From a bacterium (GTDB lineage: Bacteria > JAJVIF01 > JAGGVT01), in contig JAGGVT010000210.1 in NCBI GenBank assembly GCA_021157815.1, positions 1 to 25,725 on the forward strand: a stretch of DNA of 25,725 nt. Direction: 5' to 3'. The position numbers and the translations under genes were made by a program. The notes beneath the pieces are model-generated. The model was not told where the DNA came from. It did not search any database and was given only the letters and a program-made list of their open reading frames with translations. Below are positions 14,932 to 23,548 of this stretch, piece after piece. The first letter of the stretch is position 1. The number at the start of each line of letters is the position of its first letter.

Positions 14932-16871
14932 TATTTCTTCCCCTCTAATTTCTTCCGGTCTTTTATGACTTCATCCTTCAACTCATAGATAATCACGTTA
15001 TGGCCTTCGTATTTGTCATCGTAGTAAATGACCTTGAATTCCGTTGTCTCCTCAGGCGGGAAATGGAAAAACCACGCCAGCATGCGGCGTTTGTTCTTTT
15101 TACGTGGCAGGAATTTATCCATCGCAAAATATTTAATATCGTGTTTAAGCATAAACTCAACAAGACCGTCGTAATTGGTCGCCGGAGTGACCCAGCCCTG
15201 CATCCCGGCGTAATACGCTGTCATGTGAGCGCATTCGACAATATCATTCTCATCCTCGGATTTATAATTCCGCATGAATTCACCTGATAATTCCCATTCG
15301 TTGTAGAAAACATCAGGATCTTTTGGATGCGTGAATTTGTATGTCAGCGATGGCAGCGCGAATGAAAGTATAATCAATCCTGTTAGAGGAATAACCAGAA
15401 TTCTGGATTTCTCGGATTTGAAAAGGATAGTGTTCTTCAGAAAATCCTCAAGCCTGAGAACACCGATCGCCACAAAGGGAACAAGAAGTGGAACAATCGG
15501 AACGAAGTAACGAACCTCAATGAAATTCATCGGCGCGATAATCAGCCAAAGCGGCAGCCACGACATAAGGATTCGCTGTCCTGGTGATCGCGCTAGCGAA
15601 AGAGGAATTGAAAACAACCCGATTCCCAGAAGCATGAGAAACAGGGGAGTTGTTAACCGCACATTCATAAATGGCGGAACATGTTTTATCGGGTAATCTA
15701 TGAATATCTCAATTAGTTTTCGAACGTATTTCTTTATGTAATTTTTCACGAATTCAAAACCGTGATGATATCCGAACTGCGGCTCCCCATTATAGATTGC
15801 ATATTCGTAATCTTCCGTTATAGCGCCCTCATATCGAGGGTCAACGCGTTCCAACTCTAGTGTCGGCGCCTGGAGCCGTGTAAATTGAAACTGAGATTTG
15901 CCATCTGCTGCAAAATGTCCCGTGTAATTAAAAAGGAATATCCAGTAAGGAATGGCGATTAACAGAAAAGCAGCGACATATAACCCAACCGGTAGAAATC
16001 GTTTTAGTGTTTTTCTCTTTGCGGATATTGTGTAGTAGAGAAGAATAGCCAGGCCCCACAAAGCGGCGACGAGTCCGAACGCTTTTGCCAGATATGACAG
16101 CGCTACGAATATCCCAATTAATACAGCGGGAATCGCTTTTTTTTCGCTGTTTAGCATCTTGATTGAGAACCAGACTGTCCATACAATCATTGTGAAAAAC
16201 ACCGGCTCGGCGTATGTTACAATCGAGTAATGCGCCAGAAGGGGATCAACAGCTGCGATAAAAGCAGCCCACCGGCCTCCCCTCTCTCCCGCTAATTCGC
16301 GTGTTATCAGATAAAGTCCGGGGATTATGCTTATCGAAACAAGCACTGAACCAAGCCGTCCGGCTAGTTCAACACTTGAAGTGAAATTCCTCATGAAAGC
16401 GATAATTATTGGCAGAAGCGGCGGAACAGTCCATCGGCCTCCATTAGGGTCCCATGTGTCCCAGATTCCACTTCGTATATTCTCACCCTGCAGGAGATAA
16501 TGGATTCCATCGACATAAACCTGTTTCTCAACGCAAATAAGCGCGATGCGGATTAGCAGGCCTAATAGGGTAAGAGCGGCAATCACCCATGGGAACTTAA
16601 TCGCCCATGGTAACTTAATTGAAATCCTTTTTTTCTTTGCCGGCTTTTCCTCCGAATCAGGAGGCTGCTCGGTTTCTACTGTTTCTACTTCCTTCGCGGT
16701 TTCTTGCGCTTTGCCATCGGATTTATCCTCTGATGAATCCTCTTCTTTTTTTTCTTCTTTGTAATTTGGAGTCAGGATTATTATATCGTCCTGCTTCTCT
16801 TCGGGTTGTTGTTCTTTTTGATCCTGTTCCTCTTCAGGGTTGGTTTCCTCTTGTTCATCAGATGGCGTCAT
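14931..16871 (-). CDS. GT39-like integral membrane glycosyltransferase with acidic N-terminal tail
   Basis: This polytopic protein (646 aa) resembles the PMT_2/ArnT-like (GT-C fold) family, which moves a sugar from a polyprenyl-phosphate carrier onto a protein or lipid at the outer face of the inner membrane. ATG 16871 has a perfect AAGGAGGT 6 nt upstream, a strong ribosome site. Residues 1-84 are a hydrophilic, Glu/Lys-rich cytoplasmic tail. The first membrane helix is about 92-112, followed by the first outer loop with VDGIHYL, where the family carries its key acidic residue. About ten further helices follow to about residue 510, then a soluble C-terminal domain of about 130 residues. A large loop near 341-349 holds DPRYEGAIT, shared with the downstream neighbour. 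Substrates are not predictable. Confidence 0.8.
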   Translation of the reverse strand: MTPSDEQEETNPEEEQDQKEQQPEEKQDDIIILTPNYKEEKKEEDSSEDKSDGKAQETAKEVETVETEQPPDSEEKPAKKKRISIKLPWAIKFPWVIAALTLLGLLIRIALICVEKQVYVDGIHYLLQGENIRSGIWDTWDPNGGRWTVPPLLPIIIAFMRNFTSSVELAGRLGSVLVSISIIPGLYLITRELAGERGGRWAAFIAAVDPLLAHYSIVTYAEPVFFTMIVWTVWFSIKMLNSEKKAIPAVLIGIFVALSYLAKAFGLVAALWGLAILLYYTISAKRKTLKRFLPVGLYVAAFLLIAIPYWIFLFNYTGHFAADGKSQFQFTRLQAPTLELERVDPRYEGAITEDYEYAIYNGEPQFGYHHGFEFVKNYIKKYVRKLIEIFIDYPIKHVPPFMNVRLTTPLFLMLLGIGLFSIPLSLARSPGQRILMSWLPLWLIIAPMNFIEVRYFVPIVPLLVPFVAIGVLRLEDFLKNTILFKSEKSRILVIPLTGLIILSFALPSLTYKFTHPKDPDVFYNEWELSGEFMRNYKSEDENDIVECAHMTAYYAGMQGWVTPATNYDGLVEFMLKHDIKYFAMDKFLPRKKNKRRMLAWFFHFPPEETTEFKVIYYDDKYEGHNVIIYELKDEVIKDRKKLEGKK

Positions 16872-16945
16872 TTAATAACCTCCTTATTTATAAAAGGAGA
16901 TGGAATTTCACCATTATTGAAATATGAATTCCGATCTTTCATGTT

Positions 16946-18655
16946 TTAATCAATCTCAAATATTCTAACTTTGTATCCTGAAATATCGTCGTTATCGTAT
17001 ATTAAATTTAGTTCATCCGGGATTATGGGTGAATTGATATCCGCATACAGAATTTCTCTCAATTCAGGACGGTTTAAGCGAACCTTGCGCTCCTCAAGCA
17101 CGATGTAATCAATATACCGTTGTTTCGCGAATCGGATTATCGAGCGAATACCCGCGCGTGGCAACACTAAATTAGGCTCGGTTTGAGCGTAGTAACCTGT
17201 AATCGGCGAAACAGCGAGTACTCCATTTCTATCTGTAATCGGATCAATATCGAGTAGTTCATTACCAACTGGATTATTTATATATGATCTCAAAAAAACT
17301 CCGGCATCGCGTAAATCCGTATATGAATATTTAGGGCCGCGATGTGTCAACGGGTAAATCATCATCGGAGCCATTAGCAGAAACAGTACAATTGCAGCAA
17401 CAAGCTCGACTTTTTCCGGTTTGTATTTCGCAAAAGTGCTCTGAAACCAGAGCAACATGACAACAGCGCCTCTTCCCGCCAATACCAGAAGGAATACGGC
17501 AATCGGCGCGATATATCTCGCTTCCGTGTAATATAAGGGCTGCAAAAATAAAAATGGAACAGACCAGATGAAAAACAGCAGCATCAGCTTTTTAAACTGA
17601 CTATCCCAAACAGCGCCGAACAGTCCTATGGCGATTAGAAACAGGATTAACGGAGAAAATAGCTCACGCAGATGGTAGTAATATATCCCAATCTGATTTT
17701 TTAAATATTTGCCAATAAAAGCCTTGCACCATGTGATAACACCTACAGGTTCCGATTTGAAAAACTTAGGCGTGTTTATCAGATATTCTGTGCCATCATC
17801 GGTGAGAGTGCCGTCATAGCGCGGGTCGGGTGAAAAGTTTTTCTCAGGATGAAGCATTCTTGGCGAGTGCCATTTTGACTGGTCGCTCAGAATGAAATTG
17901 TCATACACTCTGGACAGCATGATTTGATACGGTAGAGCGATAATGGCAAATCCCACAACAGAGAGCATGAGTCCGATGAAATATTTCCTCTGCACCTGCA
18001 AATGCTTGAAAGCGCCGTCGTATCTGGATACAAGCCATATCGCAACTGGAAATATCAGCATGAATGTAATGCCGATTCCTCTTGTCAGATAGGCGTAAGC
18101 GGACAGAATTCCGCAAAACATGAACCAGAACGTGTTATACCCGCGACGAGTCGCCGCGTATGACATATAGGCCGTTGTCGCCAGAATAAGAATAAAAAGC
18201 GATTCTGTTTGAATTAGCGATGAGTACGCTATCAACGGTTGGAAGCATGCGGCGATGAAAAGGGCGTAAACAGCGGGTTTGTATCCGGCGGCTCTCAGCG
18301 CGAGGAGGAAAATCAAAACCAGCGTAATCGTTCCCGCCAGCAGTGATATCCATACGGCAACCGTTTCAAAATCCCCGCCTGTCAGTTTGGCTCCAATCGC
18401 GATTAACAAAGGATATCCGGTGTCCGGTACCTCTTTTAAACCAGTAGGCCCAAATGTATAAAGTGTTTTATCAAGGTAGTTTTGCGCGAATGTCAGGTAG
18501 CGAACCGAATCGATCCCTACACTCTCTCGCGCCATTACAGCGACAAGGCGCAGGATAAATCCGAATAACACAAGCGCGGCAGGCGCAAGCAGAGGAAAAG
18601 AAAGAGACCGCCCAACTCGCTCATTTGATATGTTATTTATGTCCGCTTCAGGCAT
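16946..18655 (-). CDS. GT39-like integral membrane glycosyltransferase
   Basis: A second GT-C-type membrane protein (569 aa), on the same strand and 74 bp upstream of the first. ATG 18655 is preferred because AGGTGG lies 5 nt upstream; the frame limit GTG 18664 falls inside that site. It has a short N-tail, a first helix at about 23-43, an outer loop GIDSVRYLTFAQNY carrying the acidic residue, about ten helices, and a soluble C-terminal domain of about 110 residues. A loop near 275-283 reads DPRYDGTLTDD, matching DPRYEGAITED of its neighbour, and the downstream amphipathic segment (KAFIGKYLKNQIGIYY) also corresponds. The two are likely paralogues from duplication. An extended -10 promoter lies just upstream (18688-18696), so both may form one transcript. 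Confidence 0.8.
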   Translation of the reverse strand: MPEADINNISNERVGRSLSFPLLAPAALVLFGFILRLVAVMARESVGIDSVRYLTFAQNYLDKTLYTFGPTGLKEVPDTGYPLLIAIGAKLTGGDFETVAVWISLLAGTITLVLIFLLALRAAGYKPAVYALFIAACFQPLIAYSSLIQTESLFILILATTAYMSYAATRRGYNTFWFMFCGILSAYAYLTRGIGITFMLIFPVAIWLVSRYDGAFKHLQVQRKYFIGLMLSVVGFAIIALPYQIMLSRVYDNFILSDQSKWHSPRMLHPEKNFSPDPRYDGTLTDDGTEYLINTPKFFKSEPVGVITWCKAFIGKYLKNQIGIYYYHLRELFSPLILFLIAIGLFGAVWDSQFKKLMLLFFIWSVPFLFLQPLYYTEARYIAPIAVFLLVLAGRGAVVMLLWFQSTFAKYKPEKVELVAAIVLFLLMAPMMIYPLTHRGPKYSYTDLRDAGVFLRSYINNPVGNELLDIDPITDRNGVLAVSPITGYYAQTEPNLVLPRAGIRSIIRFAKQRYIDYIVLEERKVRLNRPELREILYADINSPIIPDELNLIYDNDDISGYKVRIFEID

Positions 18656-18687
18656 CAAAACCACCTAATGGAAAAACAGAATAATAT

Positions 18688-18696
18688 ATTATACCA
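18688..18696 (-). promoter_or_regulatory. Extended -10 promoter for the glycosyltransferase pair
   Basis: On the minus strand TGGTATAAT is a full extended -10 (TG-N-TATAAT). There is no good -35 at 17 bp, as allowed for extended -10 promoters. The start of transcription would be near 18681, leaving a leader of about 26 nt to ATG 18655. Motif evidence only. Confidence 0.4.
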
Positions 18697-18761
18697 GAGG
18701 ATGGAATATATTTCTCATGTATAATGTTCATTTATCAACGCTCATAAAAGTGAGATATATT

Positions 18762-18865
18762 GTAGCCCGGGAATCCATTTCCCGGGAAAAACGCCTCCTA
18801 CAACACAAATCGTAGGAAAACGGCGTTTAACCACGCTAATCCCGGGAAATGGATTCCCGGGCTAC
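18762..18865. repeat. REP-like inverted pair (104 bp)
   Basis: Arms 18762-18787 and 18840-18865 are perfect 26-bp reverse complements. Each arm is itself a hairpin, CCCGGGAA-tccat-TTCCCGGG. The interior pairs again (AACGCC / GGCGTT, TCCTAC / GTAGGA), so the whole element can fold into one long cruciform. It lies between the helicase stop (18877) and the promoter of the next minus-strand gene and may serve as terminator or insulator. A related half copy is at 24140-24168. Confidence 0.88.
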
Positions 18866-18876
18866 GACATCACTCC

Positions 18877-21800
18877 CTACTGAATCCGGTAACGCTTCAT
18901 CAGCTTTTCCGGTATCTCCTGAACAAACATTGACGCTGTCCGGTATCTGCCACCGCGTTTCGGTGTGTAAACAAGATATATCTTCTCCTTTGCGCGGGTC
19001 ATCGCGACATACAGCAGGCGTCTCTCCTCCTCGATACGCTCCAGGTTTTCCAGCGCGAGGTAATGCGGAATCGATCCCTGTTCAAGCCCCACGATTATTA
19101 CAATCGGAAATTCAAGCCCCTTGGCAGCGTGAATGGACATCATCCTGACAGCGTTGCCATCCTTAAGTCGATCGCTTTCCGTCATGAGAGAATAATGGTT
19201 CAGAAAACCGTAAATTCCGCTATCCACACCGCGCTCCTCGAATCGCATTATCATATCGCTGAGATGGTCGGCAAGGTTTTCCCAATGCTTGCGTTCAGGA
19301 TCATCCGGATACTTTTCCTTCTTCAAAAGCGAAATTGTATCAAGCAGTTCTTTATTCGCGCTTTCTGAAAAGGATTTTTCAAGGCCGTAATTAATTGTTT
19401 TAAGGGAAACCTCATCGTTGGCGACCAGCCGAATCGCCGCGTTTATAAACGCGCCTCCCGCGTCCCTTTCAGGTTCATCGCGTTGAAGCGCCATCAGCGC
19501 CATGAGGATTACAGCCTCAGCTGAAAAATCGAGTCCGCGTTTGATGCCGTCGATTTCAAGCAGCTTGTGGAAAACATCGTGATTAAGAAGAACATCCTCA
19601 CCTGCCCTGTGAAGGTTTCCCGTTTCGAGTCCGAAACGTTCTCCAAGCGCCTCGAGTCGATTGCTCTTATTGGGGAACAACTCACGCGCCCAGCGCACAG
19701 TGTCAATGCTGTCAACTAGAAAATCCTGGCCGAGGATTTTAGGATAGTAACGTTCCATGATTCGATTGTCGAAACTCAAAATGTTATGACCTATTAACAC
19801 GGCTCCGCTTGAGAATGCGTTGAATTCAGTGATTACACGTTTGGGGTCAATGGCATCCTTTAGCATTTGCGGTGTTATTCCGGTTAAATTCTGAACTTCA
19901 GGCGGAGGCATTTTATTTGGCTTCACCAGCGCATTGTATGTTTCGAAACTGTCAGAATAAAGCGTTGTCGAAAGCGCGCTTATTTCGATTATCTCGCACC
20001 GGCGTGTGTCAATTCCCGTCGTCTCTAGGTCATACACAACAAGGCGTTCATCCGGGCAGGATGGCATCCGGGTTAGAAGGTCGGTAAGAAACCGGAAGCA
20101 GGTTAGGGGAATAAGGAATTGTTCACCATGAAATGGCGGTTTGATTTCAAACATTTCGAACGAAAAACCGCGCTTCCAGAACTCCTCAAGGAATGAACCT
20201 GTTTTATCCGCGGAACCAATATGAATAACAATAAGCTGATTATCCTGGCTGATGTTTTTCGAAAGTATTTTCCACGTGTTTTCGGAAATGCTATCGGAAA
20301 GCGAAATCTGCGATGAAATCCCGATATGGCTTTTCAGCGCAAGTGCAATCATCAAACTGGCAAGCTGAAGCATCATTCCGCCCGGATGCAGTATCAACAC
20401 ATGTGGTTTGTTTTCAGCATCGGATAAAAGCTCAATCAGTTTGGACCAGTCGCCTGTCATCATGTTGAGATGTTCTATCAATTTTTCCTCTTCAGACGGG
20501 CTGAACGGGCTTAAAAACGAACCGAGTTCCTTTCTCAAGCGTTTGAAATAACCGGATGGGCTAAGTTCCGAACTCAGAGAGGTCAGTTTTTCAACCAGCT
20601 TGCTGAATCGTTCAAGCCGTTTTCGCGCTAGTGGGGATACCTTTATGTTATATTCCGCATCGCCAATCAGTTTAAAAAGGCTTACGCCATAATTTCTCGC
20701 TTGCTCTGTTACACGGTATCCCTCAAGCGGATTGAGTATTCTTCTCGGATAATCCCACGCGCTTTTTACATCCCAGTCGAACAGGTTTTGCGACAATTTC
20801 AAATAGCACATCAGCTGGTCGATACCCTCGCGGATAATATCATCGCTGGGTCGAACTCTTAATACCGGAATGTCATCGTTCAGCAGTTCCTTCTCAATAT
20901 TGTCCCCATGACCGTGAATACGGTAGATGATTGCTATATCACCCGGCGAGTATCCTCTCGCCAGATTTGTAGCAACAACTTTGGATATCGATTTAGCCGT
21001 GTTTGTATCGCCGGAAATTTCCAGAAACGCGACACGCGGTTCGACATCATCCGGAATTTGTTGTTTTTTTCTTATCTGTAAACTGTTATGCGAAATGAGT
21101 TCCTTTGTCGCGAGGATTATTTCATCCGCGCTGCGATAGTTGGTGTCCAATTCCATCCTTTCAGCTTTGAAATCGTGCAGGAAATCCCTCATTAACTCCG
21201 GGTCGCTGCCACGCCAGTTGTAAATCATCTGGTCCGCGTCCGCCACTGCAAGCACGGTCGCGTCATCACGAACAACAAGACGCACCAGTTCATACTGCGA
21301 GTGATTTATATCCTGAAATTCATCCAGCAGAATATGGTCATAGCGATTCCTGAATTTCATCCTCGCTTCCTCATCACCCTGCAGAATCATTAGCCCGAAC
21401 AGGATGAGGTCGTTGAAATCAAGCGAGTTGTTAGTTGTCAGAAATCCCTGGTATTCCTTAAATACTTCCTTTATATCATCCCAGAGTTCTTTTTTTATTT
21501 TTGGATGAACAAGCGGAAATACCGCTTTGGCTTTCTCGAAATCAAGATGTGACCTGATGCGCCGCAGAACGGCGATAGTAGGCGCAATGCTGTGTTTGCG
21601 AAGCGACCTGATTAGAATTTCATCCTGCGCGGTTTCATCTATAACTGTGAAGAATTTGTCCAACCCGGCTGTTTCGTGGAATTCCCTGATTATTCGAAGC
21701 GCGAATGAATGAAAAGTTGAAACAGTCGGCTCGGATTCAATATCCCCAAAAGTTTCGATTATTCGCTCACGGATTTCATCCGCGGCTTTGTTTGTGAACG

Positions 21801-21963
21801 TAACAGCCAAAATCCGATCCGGATCAACGCCATTTTCTATCAGGTGATGAATCCTGCTTACAATCACGCGTGTTTTCCCGGCGCCGGGTCCGGCGATTAC
21901 AATAAGGTTTCCTCTGTCATACTCAACCGCTTTTTTCTGCGTGCTATCAAGCTGAATCTTCAT
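18877..21963 (-). CDS. UvrD/PcrA-type superfamily 1 helicase with inserted DEDDh exonuclease
   Basis: An ATP-driven 3'-5' DNA helicase of the UvrD/Rep/PcrA group (1028 aa; the plain family is about 650-750). Helicase motifs in order: Walker A AGPGAGKT (24-31), VTFTNKAADEIRER (54-67), Walker B LLDEFQD (212-218), ADADQMIYNWRGSD (241-254), LDTNYRS (272-278), then MMSIHAAKGLEF (941-952) and EEERRLLYVAMTRAKE (978-993). Between them, at about 641-803, sits a complete DnaQ-like 3'-5' exonuclease: DLETTG (D645, E647), GHNILSFDNR (D732) and HRAGED (H785, D790), so all DEDDh catalytic residues are kept. Residues about 517-630 form an extra, unidentified alpha/beta segment. A repair or DNA end-processing role follows from the domains. 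The start codon lacks a clear ribosome site. It is divergent from the transporter gene. Confidence 0.9.
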   Translation of the reverse strand: MKIQLDSTQKKAVEYDRGNLIVIAGPGAGKTRVIVSRIHHLIENGVDPDRILAVTFTNKAADEIRERIIETFGDIESEPTVSTFHSFALRIIREFHETAGLDKFFTVIDETAQDEILIRSLRKHSIAPTIAVLRRIRSHLDFEKAKAVFPLVHPKIKKELWDDIKEVFKEYQGFLTTNNSLDFNDLILFGLMILQGDEEARMKFRNRYDHILLDEFQDINHSQYELVRLVVRDDATVLAVADADQMIYNWRGSDPELMRDFLHDFKAERMELDTNYRSADEIILATKELISHNSLQIRKKQQIPDDVEPRVAFLEISGDTNTAKSISKVVATNLARGYSPGDIAIIYRIHGHGDNIEKELLNDDIPVLRVRPSDDIIREGIDQLMCYLKLSQNLFDWDVKSAWDYPRRILNPLEGYRVTEQARNYGVSLFKLIGDAEYNIKVSPLARKRLERFSKLVEKLTSLSSELSPSGYFKRLRKELGSFLSPFSPSEEEKLIEHLNMMTGDWSKLIELLSDAENKPHVLILHPGGMMLQLASLMIALALKSHIGISSQISLSDSISENTWKILSKNISQDNQLIVIHIGSADKTGSFLEEFWKRGFSFEMFEIKPPFHGEQFLIPLTCFRFLTDLLTRMPSCPDERLVVYDLETTGIDTRRCEIIEISALSTTLYSDSFETYNALVKPNKMPPPEVQNLTGITPQMLKDAIDPKRVITEFNAFSSGAVLIGHNILSFDNRIMERYYPKILGQDFLVDSIDTVRWARELFPNKSNRLEALGERFGLETGNLHRAGEDVLLNHDVFHKLLEIDGIKRGLDFSAEAVILMALMALQRDEPERDAGGAFINAAIRLVANDEVSLKTINYGLEKSFSESANKELLDTISLLKKEKYPDDPERKHWENLADHLSDMIMRFEERGVDSGIYGFLNHYSLMTESDRLKDGNAVRMMSIHAAKGLEFPIVIIVGLEQGSIPHYLALENLERIEEERRLLYVAMTRAKEKIYLVYTPKRGGRYRTASMFVQEIPEKLMKRYRIQ

Positions 21964-22014
21964 TGGACGTTTTGGAAAACAAACCCGCCTTGCTGTCGAT
22001 ATTAAAGTCAGATA

Positions 22015-22049
22015 AAATCAGTTTAAGCTGATTTATAATAACATGTTAT
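22015..22049. promoter_or_regulatory. Palindromic operator/promoter region between divergent genes
   Basis: The 144-bp gap between the helicase and transporter starts contains AAATCAG / CTGATTT (22015-22021, 22028-22034), a TATAAT box (22034-22039) and a perfect 12-bp palindrome ATAACATGTTAT (22038-22049) overlapping it. The arrangement suits a dimeric repressor controlling one or both genes. No good -35 was found. Confidence 0.35.
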
Positions 22050-22107
22050 GGTAGCATTTTAGCGTTGATGATGTCATAAGAAAAGGAAAAAGCTGATTTA
22101 AAGGTTT

Positions 22108-23532
22108 ATGACACCTGAGCATATCGCCAGACCGCCTGATAATCCCGTAAAACAAAGGATGCGATACCTTTTCATGTTCGCACTGTTTCTGCTTGGCGGA
22201 GTAGTTGCGTTCGGGCCATCATATACGGGTTTATCCGTAGAGGGGCAGAAATGCCTTGGACTGTTTCTACTGTGTGTCGGACTTTGGATGTCCCATGCCA
22301 TCCCCCTTCACATCACAAGCATGCTTGTAATGGTTATGCTTCCGGTAACTGGAATTATGGATTCCCGTACCGCTTTCGGGCTTTTCGGCAACGAGGCGAT
22401 GTTTTTCATTCTTGGCGCGTTTATTTTGTCATCGATTCTCATCGACTGCGGTCTCAGCATGAGAATAACTCTGTGGGTGCTTGACAAATTTGGTAAATCA
22501 CCGAGAAAACTGCGAGCGAGTATTTTTCTTATGTGCGCGTTTATGAGTTTCTGGATGAGCGAGCATGCTGTCGCCGCGATGGCTTTTCCGATTCTCCTCG
22601 AACTGGTCCACGCTCTGAATTTGGAGCCGATGAAAAGCCGTTACGCCGGTGGAATGTTCCTTGCACTGTCGTATGGCTGCATTATCGGCGGAATTGCTAC
22701 CTTCCTGGGCGGTGCGAGAGCTCCGCTGGCGTTGGGAATTCTCCTGGAAACAACAGGCGAAAGAATAGGCTTCTTCCAGTGGATGATTGCCGACCTTCCC
22801 CTGGTAATTGCGTTATTGGGAGTTGGATATATTATTCTTGAAGTGTTTTACAAATCTGATGTAAAAGACATAAAACGCGCTCACAATGCCATCCATAAAA
22901 AGGTTCTCTCGCTTGGCAAAATGTCGCGACGGGAATATGCAATCGGCACGGTCATGATTCTGACAATCTTTAGCTGGATTTTTATGAGGAATTACATAGG
23001 ACTTGCCAGCGCGGCGTTATTAGCGGTTTCCATATTGTTTATCCTGAATCTGGTTACATGGCGTGAGGTTGAAAGAGGCATCGACTGGAGCATTATCATC
23101 ATGTACGGCGGCGCTATCGCGCTTGGCAGCGCGCTTCATGAAACCGGCGCGGCTTTTTGGCTCATGAACAGCCTTATAAACGGGCAGGCTTTATCGACTG
23201 TCTCGGTGATAGCAATAGGCGGTGCGATTTCAATTCTTCTTACCGAAAGCATTTCAAATACAGCGGTTGTCGCTGTGCTTCTTCCAATCGGACTTAACAT
23301 GGCGCCGCAGTTTGGAATGGATCCCATTGTCATGACTTTCGCCATAACTCTTCCGGCGGGACTCGCGTTCATTATGCCAATGGGAACTCCGGCTACAGCA
23401 ATCGCGTACAGTTCCGGCTATATCAACAGAGTGGATATGATTAAAACCGGAATCGTTATGAATGTCGCAGCGTGGATTCTGTTTATGCTGACCGTAATAT
23501 ACTACTGGCCACTTCTGGGTTATACGTTTTAA
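22108..23532 (+). CDS. SLC13 (DASS) family sodium/anion symporter
   Basis: An inner-membrane transporter of the divalent anion:Na+ symporter family, which takes up di- or tricarboxylates, sulfate or similar anions with sodium. It is 474 aa with about 11 membrane helices, the normal family size. The second inverted half carries the canonical motif ESISNTAVVAVLLPIG (380-395; SNT 383-385), followed by MPMGTPATAIAYSSGYI (423-439), the usual substrate/Na+ site. In the first half the matching SNT is replaced by SEH (151-153) in WMSEHAVAAMAFPI, and the following hairpin reads GGIATFLGGARAPLALGI (194-211). This marks a divergent subfamily whose substrate I cannot name. ATG 22108 has AAGG only 3 nt away, a weak site. 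It is followed 16 bp later by a UspA-like gene, probably co-transcribed. Confidence 0.88.
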   Translation: MTPEHIARPPDNPVKQRMRYLFMFALFLLGGVVAFGPSYTGLSVEGQKCLGLFLLCVGLWMSHAIPLHITSMLVMVMLPVTGIMDSRTAFGLFGNEAMFFILGAFILSSILIDCGLSMRITLWVLDKFGKSPRKLRASIFLMCAFMSFWMSEHAVAAMAFPILLELVHALNLEPMKSRYAGGMFLALSYGCIIGGIATFLGGARAPLALGILLETTGERIGFFQWMIADLPLVIALLGVGYIILEVFYKSDVKDIKRAHNAIHKKVLSLGKMSRREYAIGTVMILTIFSWIFMRNYIGLASAALLAVSILFILNLVTWREVERGIDWSIIIMYGGAIALGSALHETGAAFWLMNSLINGQALSTVSVIAIGGAISILLTESISNTAVVAVLLPIGLNMAPQFGMDPIVMTFAITLPAGLAFIMPMGTPATAIAYSSGYINRVDMIKTGIVMNVAAWILFMLTVIYYWPLLGYTF

Positions 23533-23548
23533 AAAAGGTGAATGGAAA

